A stretch of 11,111 bases of DNA from JBLHKE01 sp047619485 (GTDB lineage Bacteria; Verrucomicrobiota; Verrucomicrobiia; Verrucomicrobiales; DEV007): contig JBLHKE010000196.1 in the NCBI GenBank assembly GCA_047619485.1, positions 1 to 11,111 of the forward strand. Reading direction: 5' to 3'. Below the pieces are notes generated by a model that ran no database searches, was not told the DNA's origin, and saw nothing but the letters and a program-made list of their open reading frames with translations. The position numbers were made by a program, and so were the translations under genes. Positions within the stretch are counted from its first letter, which is position 1. Every line of letters starts with the position of its first letter. This document shows positions 1 through 6,440 of the stretch, in pieces.

Positions 1-209
1 CCGCTGTCTTCGTTGCTAAAGCGCCCACTATCACCAGATAGCTTAGCGTTTATCGCCTCGCCAGCGGGAATTTTCTCTGCGCCCCATTTCCACAGCAGGT
101 TTCCGGAGCTGCCCTTAAGGCAATGGGATGTGAGTGATTCAGCAGTTTCTAGTAGGTGGAGATAGGGGAGATGGTAAATCGCAAAAGTGACAAGAACGAA
201 AAATAGCAT
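1..209 (-). CDS. Probable 5' part of an unrecognised gene, running off the left edge
   Basis: On the minus strand a frame opens with ATG at 209-207, two codons after an in-frame TGA, and stays open to the window edge, giving 69 visible residues. The first 20 or so are strongly hydrophobic and rich in Leu, Phe and Tyr (MLFFVLVTFAIYHLPYLHLL). This suggests an uncleaved signal anchor or a signal sequence without the usual basic start. The rest is hydrophilic, with a Cys near residue 30, and ends visibly in GDSGRFSNEDS. The opposite strand is also open over 1-165, but that reading is rich in Ser, Pro and Arg with AGG/AGA codons and no start, so I take it as a shadow. No Shine-Dalgarno is visible. 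I do not recognise the family. The call rests on an open frame, a plausible membrane N-terminus and divergence from the genes to the right. Confidence 0.45.
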   Translation of the reverse strand, partial: MLFFVLVTFAIYHLPYLHLLETAESLTSHCLKGSSGNLLWKWGAEKIPAGEAINAKLSGDSGRFSNEDS

Positions 210-493
210 TGATCACGCAGGGGGTCGGGAGCGATTTCGGATCGAAAGCTTAATTCATCTTATTATTACAGAAGTTTATAAATTTTTTATTGCATTTATC
301 GTGAATCCGCGGAGATTTTAGACTAATTACTTCTGTCAATCGCAGCATTTTTTAAGGGTTTCCTGACAAAAATGAAGTATCTGGGAAAAAGAGCTGGCAT
401 GTCTTGCTCGGATTGCCTACAAAAGCATCAGAGAAATACCCAATTTTTTCTTGAGGATGCTTACTTTTGAGCGATAGAAGACCTCAAATACGT
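210..493. other. AT-rich spacer upstream of the tRNA
   Basis: This stretch has no convincing gene. It is clearly more AT-rich than the coding parts, especially 245-300, and lies between a minus-strand gene start and a plus-strand tRNA, so it should hold promoters for both directions. I found no hexamer pair good enough to call. The best for the tRNA is TTGAGG at 451-456 followed by GATAGA at 473-478, and only half of that second hexamer matches consensus. A 32-codon open frame at 372-470 and several hairpin-forming segments at 423-488 also lie here and are discussed as findings. Confidence 0.5.
423..488 (+). other. Cluster of inverted repeats just before the tRNA
   Basis: AAGCATC (423-429) is the exact reverse complement of GATGCTT (456-462). 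Inside that pair, AGAAA (432-436) can pair with TTTCT (447-451), giving an imperfect hairpin with a small internal loop. Next, TTTGAG (466-471) can pair with CTCAAA (483-488). TTGAGG (451-456) can instead pair with CCTCAA (482-487), which would compete with the other two. Short AT-rich pairings arise easily by chance, so this is weak evidence of a structured leader or small RNA. Confidence 0.25.
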
Positions 494-564
494 GCGGGTA
501 TAGCTTAATGGTAAAGCCCCAGCCTTCCAAGCTGGTTATGCGAGTTCGATTCTCGCTACCCGCT
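494..564 (+). tRNA. tRNA-Gly (anticodon TCC)
   Basis: The 71-nt cloverleaf folds cleanly. The acceptor stem pairs GCGGGTA (494-500) with TACCCGC (557-563). The anticodon stem pairs CCAGC (519-523) with GCTGG (531-535) around the loop CTTCCAA, and the T arm pairs GCGAG with CTCGC around TTCGATT. The anticodon is TCC at 526-528, reading glycine GGA and GGG codons. The discriminator base is T at 564, as is usual for bacterial tRNA-Gly. The 3' CCA is not encoded and must be added after transcription. The short D loop and 71-nt length fit bacterial tRNA-Gly. No terminator follows; the next gene starts 49 nt downstream. Confidence 0.97.
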
Positions 565-613
565 TTGAAGATTTTCAATTAACAAAACAACAGCAAAATC
601 CCAACCGACTCAG

Positions 614-1267
614 ATGAAAACCAACATCATTAAAACCGCCTTCACCGGGCTAGCATTAATCGTAAGCCTTTCAGGCATTGCGGCCGCAGGCGACTGTGAC
701 ACCGTCGGTGACCAAGTGAAAAAGGCTGTCGCCAAAACTCCTTCGAAGGTTCTTGTGATCGTCGATGAGACCATTTCCAAAAACGAAAGCTGTGCCTGTG
801 AAATCGTGAAGGCTGCGATCGAAGCTGCCGACGCCAAGAAGAATGGTGCTCTTGTCCGCGAGATCGTTGTGACCGCAGTCAATGCTGCCCAGGGCATGGC
901 CGCAACCATCGCCGAGTGCGCGGTTGCTGTTTCCCCAAGTTCTGCTGCTGACATCAAAAGCGGACTTAGCGAAGTCTTTGAGGGTGCCAAAAGTGGAGCC
1001 AAGAGCGTTTATTACAGCTCGAAGGGTGCTACTAAGCAAATGGAAGAAGAAGAAGAGACTGATTTCGGTCCAGATCCAGTCGTGATCAGCGGTGTCTACC
1101 TCATTTCCCCAGTGGCTCCTTCCGCTGGTGGTGCGTCGGCCTTCCTTCAGCGTGAGCTTGAGCGTGCTCAAGAGCGCGCAGCGGACCTTCTCCGTCAACT
1201 TCGCCGTGAGCAGCGTAAGGGTCGCAACTCTGACGATGGCGGCACTAAACGCCCAGTGCAGAGCTAA
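614..1267 (+). CDS. Secreted helical protein with four cysteines, family not recognised
   Basis: This 217-residue protein has a clear signal peptide: a basic start (MKTNIIK), a hydrophobic core at residues 9-22 and a GIAAA cleavage site near residue 25. The mature part is Ala/Val-rich and predicted helical to about residue 140. It contains two related segments, EIVKAAIEAAD (63-73) and EIVVTAVNAAQ (83-93), which look like a helical repeat. Cysteines lie at 28, 60, 62 and 102, all in this part, so two disulfides are possible in the periplasm. An acidic patch (EEEEE, 144-148) and a short hydrophobic stretch (156-168) follow. Residues 178-203 are highly charged (ELERAQERAADLLRQLRREQ) and probably a helix or coiled coil. 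The tail is basic and disordered. The beta-barrel gene starts 54 nt downstream on the same strand with no terminator between, so a shared role in envelope polymer export is inferred. No catalytic motif is visible and I assign no function. Confidence 0.85.
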   Translation: MKTNIIKTAFTGLALIVSLSGIAAAGDCDTVGDQVKKAVAKTPSKVLVIVDETISKNESCACEIVKAAIEAADAKKNGALVREIVVTAVNAAQGMAATIAECAVAVSPSSAADIKSGLSEVFEGAKSGAKSVYYSSKGATKQMEEEEETDFGPDPVVISGVYLISPVAPSAGGASAFLQRELERAQERAADLLRQLRREQRKGRNSDDGGTKRPVQS

Positions 1268-1321
1268 TCCTCCCTCGTATTTTAATTAAGTCTCAGCGGT
1301 ACTTAAGAACAAAATCAATCT

Positions 1322-2518
1322 ATGAAGAATAAATTTGCGTTATTGGCCATCGTCGGTTCGACAGCCTTCGCAACCACCTCCCAGGCTCAAGGGCTAATGG
1401 GGATTGGTGCAGTTGACGAAGACTTCGAATCGGGGCTTCCCTTTACAACTACTGTCAGTGCTGACTTCGGTTGGGACAGCAATGCGACGTCATCTTCCAC
1501 GGAAGAAGACGAGTCTGCCTACACTCGGGCTGGCATCGATGCTCGTTGGATCGGCGGTAACCGTCGCACCAACCTGACCCTCGGAGCGTCGTTCTCGACA
1601 ATCTACTACTTCGACGGTCTCGAAGGGGCGGAGGACGACGTGTTCTACAATGCTCGTGTTTCCTTAGACGGTCGCCACACTGTGAACCGTCGTTTGACGG
1701 TCGGTGACAACTTCTATCTTAGCTATGAGATCGAGCCTGACCACGCCATCGGCGAGTCGGCGTCACGTCGCACGGACAACTACTTCTATGGTTACAACAG
1801 CGCGTGGCTTTCCTACACTTGGAACCGCCGCTTCTCGACCATCGCGCGCTACACCGTCAACGGTGTGATGTACGATGAGTCGGAAGTTGGTAACACCGAG
1901 GATCGTTTCACCCACACTGGATCGTTGGAGGGTCGTTACTTGCTAAATCGTCTGACCACCTTGGTTGGCGAATACCGTCTTTCCTACACGGATTTCGACA
2001 GCAATAATCGCGATTCTCTTTCGCACTACGCGCTGTTGGGATTTGATCACGCATTTTCACGTGATCTGCGTGCGACTGTTCGTGCAGGTGCTGAATTCCG
2101 TGATAGCGACGCTTATGGAACCGAAACCTCACCTTACGCCGAGTTGGCGTTGCGCTACGCAACTGGTAAGCATTCGAATTTGCACTGGATCACTCGGATT
2201 GGTAATGAGAACTCGGAGCTTTCCAGCTACCAGAAGCGTTTCTCCTATCGCTCGTCCCTTAACTACAGCCAGGAGCTAAGCCAGCGTCTGCGTGCAAATG
2301 CAGGAGTCACCTACGTTCACAATGATTTTGAACTCAGTGAAATTGGTGGTGGCGACTCTGCAGAAGACTTGATTGCGCTTAATCTTGGCCTCACCTATCG
2401 CGTCATTTCCAATGTCGACTTGAATGCGGGATATTACTTCACGACGGTTTCGTCGGACGATGCATTCCGCGAATATGACCGGCACCGTATTTCTCTAGGT
2501 CTCTCCACGACTTTTTAG
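1322..2518 (+). CDS. Outer-membrane beta-barrel protein (BBP2-like porin)
   Basis: The 398-residue protein has a signal peptide ending at SQA near residue 22. The mature chain alternates polar and hydrophobic or aromatic residues in roughly 10-residue strands throughout, broken by short Asp/Asn/Ser/Gly-rich loops. It has no cysteine and ends in a beta-signal-like RISLGLSTTF with C-terminal Phe, the usual recognition signal for the BAM insertion machinery. An early GWDSNAT (50-56) resembles the Gly-aromatic-Asp-x-Asn opening common in the beta-barrel porin 2 (BBP2) family, which often lies in exopolysaccharide operons as EpsL-like proteins. Length and strand content suggest about 16-18 strands. 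The co-polymerase and export genes follow at once, so a polymer exit pore is the likely role. A generic porin is the main alternative. The gene ends just before a strong terminator, so it closes the first transcription unit. Confidence 0.88.
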   Translation: MKNKFALLAIVGSTAFATTSQAQGLMGIGAVDEDFESGLPFTTTVSADFGWDSNATSSSTEEDESAYTRAGIDARWIGGNRRTNLTLGASFSTIYYFDGLEGAEDDVFYNARVSLDGRHTVNRRLTVGDNFYLSYEIEPDHAIGESASRRTDNYFYGYNSAWLSYTWNRRFSTIARYTVNGVMYDESEVGNTEDRFTHTGSLEGRYLLNRLTTLVGEYRLSYTDFDSNNRDSLSHYALLGFDHAFSRDLRATVRAGAEFRDSDAYGTETSPYAELALRYATGKHSNLHWITRIGNENSELSSYQKRFSYRSSLNYSQELSQRLRANAGVTYVHNDFELSEIGGGDSAEDLIALNLGLTYRVISNVDLNAGYYFTTVSSDDAFREYDRHRISLGLSTTF

Positions 2519-2547
2519 TCGGAAGATCTGATCAAAGATTGAACGAT

Positions 2548-2590
2548 AAAAACCCTGTGATGTCTCAAGACATCGCAGGGTTTTTTTTTT
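2548..2590 (+). terminator. Strong rho-independent terminator after the barrel gene
   Basis: A 12-bp stem pairs CCCTGTGATGTC (2553-2564) with GACATCGCAGGG (2569-2580), with one G-T wobble and a TCAA tetraloop (2565-2568). Ten T residues follow at 2581-2590, and five A residues precede the stem. Orientation fits termination of plus-strand transcription from the barrel gene, about 30 nt after its stop codon. It separates the secreted-protein and barrel unit from the kinase and export unit. Confidence 0.93.
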
Positions 2591-2610
2591 GTAAAAATAC
2601 GTAATTTTAG

Positions 2611-2638
2611 TTTTCAGAACTGATTCTTAAACTATATT
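2611..2638 (+). promoter_or_regulatory. Candidate sigma70-type promoter for the kinase/export unit
   Basis: TTTTCA (2611-2616, four of six bases matching TTGACA) and TATATT (2633-2638, five of six matching TATAAT) are separated by 16 bp. They lie in an AT-rich stretch directly after a strong terminator, where a new promoter is needed. Transcription would start near 2645, leaving an untranslated leader of about 90 nt before the ATG at 2736. AT-rich sequence gives chance matches, so this is a candidate only. Confidence 0.4.
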
Positions 2639-2735
2639 AAAAATTCACTATTGAGATGCCAAGAATCACAAATAATTCTCCCTGTCTCAGATCTTACGCC
2701 TCTCATTTCTCAAATTTAGCTCCAAACAACAAGAT

Positions 2736-4937
2736 ATGTCCGAAGACAATAAGGAAGTAAAGCTTCATGCCCTTGACTACTGGCAGGTCATCCGCAATCG
2801 CTATGGCGTTATTCTATTAGCCTTTTTCTTGGTCTTCATGACCGCCACGATCATCACTTACATGATGCCGAAAGAGTATCTCGGTCGCACAACGCTGCAG
2901 ATCAATCGCGAGGCGAAGGATGATGTCTTCTACCAGAACAACTCGGCCAAGGGTCTACCTTACACGACGTTCATGCAGACACAGTTTGCGATCATCGAGA
3001 GTAAGGAGAACTTGATCAACGTGATCACAAAACTGAAGCTCATGGATCGGTGGAATGTGACTACTGAGGCGGAGGCCTACGGCCGGCTTGTCCGTAAAAT
3101 GCGTGCGGAGGATGTCCGTGGTACGGATCTTGTTCAGATCACCGTTTACGATCCAGACGCGGATCTTGCAGCAGCTTTGGCGAACGAGATCGCGGATGCC
3201 TACAAAAATGGTCGTGAAGAATCGGAAAAAAGTCGTTCGAAACGGATATTGGACGAGTTGAAGATGGAGTCGATGGCACAGGAAAAACTCATGGAGGATT
3301 CCCGCACCGTCATGCTGAATCTGATGCAGGACAGTGACATTATTGATATCGCTGGTGCCACCCCAAAATGGATGGGTGGAGGGCTTGAGACCGGTTCTGG
3401 TCAGATTGTGATGCGCAGCAAATCGGACGAATACGAGGCGAAAGCGAACATGAATAGTTTGCGCACGACGATTCAAACGATGATGGACTTGGATGGAGAT
3501 GCGCTGATCAAGGCGGCAGTCGAGCTAGGCATCAGCAATCCGACCATTGTCAACCGCTACCCAGAGTGGGAGACCGCTCGCCTCAATGTCCAGGGTTTGC
3601 GTGCTTCGGGTCTAGGTGCTAAGCACCCGAGGATTCTCCAGATGGAGGGCACGGTTTCAATGTTGAAACAGATGTTGGTCGAAGCGGTGGATTCGACCCG
3701 CCGCACGCTCGGCACCAAGATGGATATCGCCGAGAAGACGCTGGCCAGTGTCAGTGCTACCAAAAAGAGTGCCGAGGGGGATATCCTCGATGAGAAGCGG
3801 CGCAGCGTCGAATATCTAGCCGCAAAGGATGAGTATGATCTCCACAAAACCCTTCTCTCTGAGATGAAGCAGCGTATCGCAATCTCCTCGGTTAACGAAA
3901 AAATGCCGCGTGAGACCATCAAGATCCACGAGGAGGCTGTGGCCAGCGCCAATCCAGCCAAACCGAATGTGAACCTCCAGTTGGCAATTGGCGCCGTGCT
4001 CGGACTCGTGTTCGGGATTGGCCTCGCCTTTTTCCTCGAATACCTCGACACGAGCGTGAGAACGCTCGAGGACGTCGAGCGTTATCTCCAAGTTCCCGTG
4101 CTTGCAGTCATCCCGCGTGAGGTAGGCATCCTCCACAAGCAGAGTGGCATGAGTCCAGATGCAGAGGCCTACCGAATCCTGCGGACGAATATCGAGTTCA
4201 ACCGCAAGAGTGCGGATGCGAACTCGATCACCATCGTCAGTGGCGGTGCGGGTGAGGGTAAGTCGACCACCTTGGTCAACCTCGCCTACATCTGTGCACA
4301 GGGCGGTTATAACACTCTGATGATCGACGGTGACTTGCGCCGTCCGAAGTTGCACACTTTCTTCGACATCAACAACTCAGTAGGTCTGACGAACTACCTG
4401 ACCACCGACCTGATGCTCGAGGACGTCATCCTGCAGACGCCAGTCGACAACCTCTATTTCATGCCATCCGGCATCCTGCCGGCGGACGCTGCGGGTATCC
4501 TCAACTCGCGCCGTATGTCCGAACTCATCGCAGACGTGAAAAGCCGCTTCGACCTCGTCCTCATTGACTCACCACCGATCCTCGGTGTGAGCGATGCCTC
4601 AGTGCTCGCCAGTGAGGTCGATCTGACGATGATTGTTATCCAGCACCGCAAGCTCCCGCGCTCGATGCTTGTCCGGGTCAAGCAGGCGATTGAGAACGTT
4701 GGCGGTAACCTCCTCGGGGTCGTCCTCAACAATGTCGACGTCCGCAGCGACAGCCAGTACCAGTATTACACGAGTTACTACACCTACTACTCGCCGACCA
4801 ACACCGATACCAAGGTCAAGTCACGAGTGCACGAGGTCGAAGATAGTTACGAAGACGATGTTCCGCCTCCACCGGCACCTTCTAAGGATGCTCCTGCGGC
4901 TCCGGCTGATGGCGACTACTCCGATGACAAGTATTAG
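2736..4937 (+). CDS. Wzc-like polysaccharide co-polymerase with C-terminal BY-kinase
   Basis: At 733 residues this matches the usual length of fused Wzc-type proteins. It sits in the inner membrane, controls polymer chain length, and autophosphorylates on tyrosine to cycle its oligomeric state. A Wzz-type N-terminal region begins with a membrane helix (about 24-44). A long, largely helical periplasmic part follows (about 45-410), then a proline motif (NPAKP, 406-410) before the second helix (about 415-434). The cytoplasmic kinase carries Walker A GGAGEGKST (503-511, Lys509), Walker A' LMIDGDLRRP (528-537, Asp531 and Asp533) and Walker B LVLIDSPP (607-614, Asp611). A tyrosine cluster (Y675, 677, 678, 681, 682, 684, 685) is the expected phosphorylation site. 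An acidic, proline-rich tail ending DDKY follows. The export-protein gene starts 76 nt downstream. Whether the polymer is capsule or free exopolysaccharide cannot be told. Confidence 0.95.
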   Translation: MSEDNKEVKLHALDYWQVIRNRYGVILLAFFLVFMTATIITYMMPKEYLGRTTLQINREAKDDVFYQNNSAKGLPYTTFMQTQFAIIESKENLINVITKLKLMDRWNVTTEAEAYGRLVRKMRAEDVRGTDLVQITVYDPDADLAAALANEIADAYKNGREESEKSRSKRILDELKMESMAQEKLMEDSRTVMLNLMQDSDIIDIAGATPKWMGGGLETGSGQIVMRSKSDEYEAKANMNSLRTTIQTMMDLDGDALIKAAVELGISNPTIVNRYPEWETARLNVQGLRASGLGAKHPRILQMEGTVSMLKQMLVEAVDSTRRTLGTKMDIAEKTLASVSATKKSAEGDILDEKRRSVEYLAAKDEYDLHKTLLSEMKQRIAISSVNEKMPRETIKIHEEAVASANPAKPNVNLQLAIGAVLGLVFGIGLAFFLEYLDTSVRTLEDVERYLQVPVLAVIPREVGILHKQSGMSPDAEAYRILRTNIEFNRKSADANSITIVSGGAGEGKSTTLVNLAYICAQGGYNTLMIDGDLRRPKLHTFFDINNSVGLTNYLTTDLMLEDVILQTPVDNLYFMPSGILPADAAGILNSRRMSELIADVKSRFDLVLIDSPPILGVSDASVLASEVDLTMIVIQHRKLPRSMLVRVKQAIENVGGNLLGVVLNNVDVRSDSQYQYYTSYYTYYSPTNTDTKVKSRVHEVEDSYEDDVPPPPAPSKDAPAAPADGDYSDDKY

Positions 4938-5013
4938 TAAAAAGTTGAAAACCTGCTTGGCTCGACCCTAGGCATTATCTACCGTTCCGAAGAAACCAAA
5001 CCCATTGATAAAG

Positions 5014-5592
5014 ATGAAACTGCTTAGCAAATTGTTACTAGTCCTACTCTTCGTATTACCAACCGCTGCTCTCGCTCAAGAGACGGCCTTAAAAAGTGGC
5101 CAATCGTTTGGATTGCGAATCAGCGGGGTGCCAGGCGATGAGGTTGCGCTGGTGAGTGCTATGTATGGTATCAGCGATGCTGGTACGATTAAGCTCCCGT
5201 ATCTCAAATCTGCGATCACTGCCGCAGGTCTGAAGCCGTCGGATCTAGCCCGTAAAATCGAAGCGGCGTATCGCACTGCTCAGATCTACACCCAGCCGAC
5301 CATCCAGGTCGACTCAAATACGGCTACCACCAAGGAGTCACGCTTCTTGAGTGTGGTTGGCGAAGTGAAAGCGCCACGTAGCGTGAATTATGCGCCAGGG
5401 TTGACGCTGCTTGATGCGATCGCGCAATGTGGAGGCTTCACGGATTTCGCTGACGAGAAGAAGATCAAAGTGACCCGCGCAGGGAAGGTGACCTACCACA
5501 ACCTCAGCAAGAGTGCTGCCACCGAGAACGTCAAGCTTCAGCCAAATGATATCGTGACGGTGAAGCCAGGTGGTGGTCTGTTCCGCCGCTAG
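5014..5592 (+). CDS. Short Wza-like polysaccharide export (OPX) protein with one SLBB domain
   Basis: I choose the ATG at 5014, because it gives a standard signal peptide (MKLLSKLLLVLLFVLPTAALA, cleaved before Gln22). A TTG three codons upstream is possible but less likely. The mature protein has a polysaccharide export domain (about 26-100), including GVPGDEV, a GTIKLPYL strand and the closing YTQPTIQVD. One SLBB domain follows (about 111-187): VVGEVKAPRSVNYAPG, LLDAIAQCGGFTDFAD and LQPNDIVTVKPGG. With 192 residues it is about half the length of E. coli Wza. It has no lipobox cysteine and no C-terminal amphipathic helix to form an outer-membrane pore, so it is probably a periplasmic conduit that needs a separate barrel. 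It is the last gene of the kinase unit. No glycosyltransferase follows. Confidence 0.92.
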   Translation: MKLLSKLLLVLLFVLPTAALAQETALKSGQSFGLRISGVPGDEVALVSAMYGISDAGTIKLPYLKSAITAAGLKPSDLARKIEAAYRTAQIYTQPTIQVDSNTATTKESRFLSVVGEVKAPRSVNYAPGLTLLDAIAQCGGFTDFADEKKIKVTRAGKVTYHNLSKSAATENVKLQPNDIVTVKPGGGLFRR

Positions 5593-5804
5593 CCTATTAG
5601 AGAATTGGCAAGGATCCGAAGCCTCAACCGAACCTAGCGAGAGCGTTCCCCTCCCGCGAAACAGTTCTGACTAGGGTTATCTTTCTACAGGATAAGCTTT
5701 GGTTAGGACTGAGCGGCTCACTCAAAGCGCTAGAGCTAGAGTAGTCTCCGCACTAGGTGGAGAATCACCGAAGCTATTTGTAAGAGCAGTTGATTCGCTC
5801 TGGA

Positions 5805-6386
5805 TCAGCAGTCTTCGAGCAAGTGCTTGTTGCCCAAGAGGTAGTTGACGCCTGACACGACAGTGGTTACCAACGAGAGTGCGATCAGGAGCAAGCCCAA
5901 TGAGTTGGGCGCAAAACCCTTTAACTCGAATAAAGGTGCTAGGAAGCCTAGCACGGACTCGCTCGAGGCGAGGTAGATGAGGAAATAGACGACGGTCGAG
6001 ATTTGGAAAATGGTCTTCAACTTCCCGAGTCTGTCGGCCGCCAACACCAAGCCTTGGGAAGTGGCTACCAAGCGGATCCCCGTAACCAAAAACTCGCGCG
6101 CCAGGATCGCGACGACAATCCAGGCGGCGATCAGCCCCTTTTCGCAAAGCACTACAAACGCGGAGCACATCAGGATCTTGTCTGCGAGCGGATCCATTAG
6201 CTTACCAAAGGTCGTGATGAGCCCAAATTTGCGCGCGTAGTGGCCGTCGAGAAAATCCGTGAAGGACGCGATCGAGAACAGGATCAGGCCGATGGAGAAT
6301 TTGTGCGGGATGGGGAGCGCTAGGACGGCGACGAATACCATCGTGAGAACGAGGCGGGCCGAGGTGAGCTTGTTGGGAAGGTTCAA
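5805..6386 (-). CDS. pgsA: CDP-diacylglycerol--glycerol-3-phosphate 3-phosphatidyltransferase
   Basis: This integral membrane enzyme joins CDP-diacylglycerol and glycerol 3-phosphate to give phosphatidylglycerol phosphate, the committed step to phosphatidylglycerol and cardiolipin. The complete CDP-alcohol phosphatidyltransferase signature is present: D44-x2-D47-G48-x2-A51-R52-x8-G61-x3-D65-x3-D69. The metal-binding aspartates are all kept. Several hydrophobic helices span the 193 residues, close to the family's usual length. The start is a TTG at 6386-6384: the family typically begins NLPN-(K/I)-LT, seen here as NLPNKLTSAR, and no ATG lies nearby in frame. The gene follows moaE on the same strand after 54 nt and may share its transcript. 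A weak 5-bp hairpin (AGAGC 5783-5787, GCTCT 5797-5801) lies just past the stop but lacks a good T tract. Homologous phosphatidylserine synthase is less likely given this N-terminus. Confidence 0.93.
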   Translation of the reverse strand: MNLPNKLTSARLVLTMVFVAVLALPIPHKFSIGLILFSIASFTDFLDGHYARKFGLITTFGKLMDPLADKILMCSAFVVLCEKGLIAAWIVVAILAREFLVTGIRLVATSQGLVLAADRLGKLKTIFQISTVVYFLIYLASSESVLGFLAPLFELKGFAPNSLGLLLIALSLVTTVVSGVNYLLGNKHLLEDC

Positions 6387-6440
6387 TGGCTTACTGGTCG
6401 AATGATGGGAGTTAGACTCTAGTCGTGGTGGGTGGACTGT

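Noticed and set aside
1..165. Plus-strand reading as the 3' end of an upstream gene
   Set aside because: It is open but rich in Ser, Pro and Arg with rare-type AGG and AGA codons, while the minus-strand reading has a start codon and a membrane-like N-terminus.
3557..4355. Long open frames on the minus strand inside the kinase gene
   Set aside because: They are shadows of a gene with complete motifs on the plus strand; none has recognisable domains.
5005..5013. TTG at 5005 as the start of the export protein
   Set aside because: The ATG three codons later gives a normal signal peptide directly, and there is no ribosome site favouring the TTG.
5593..5804. Hairpins between the export gene and pgsA as a bidirectional terminator
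   Set aside because: The stems are only about 5 bp (for example 5745-5763 and 5783-5801) and no T tract follows on either strand.
5722..6168. Minus-strand frame overlapping pgsA
   Set aside because: It lies in another frame of a clear pgsA and is Arg-rich without any family motif.
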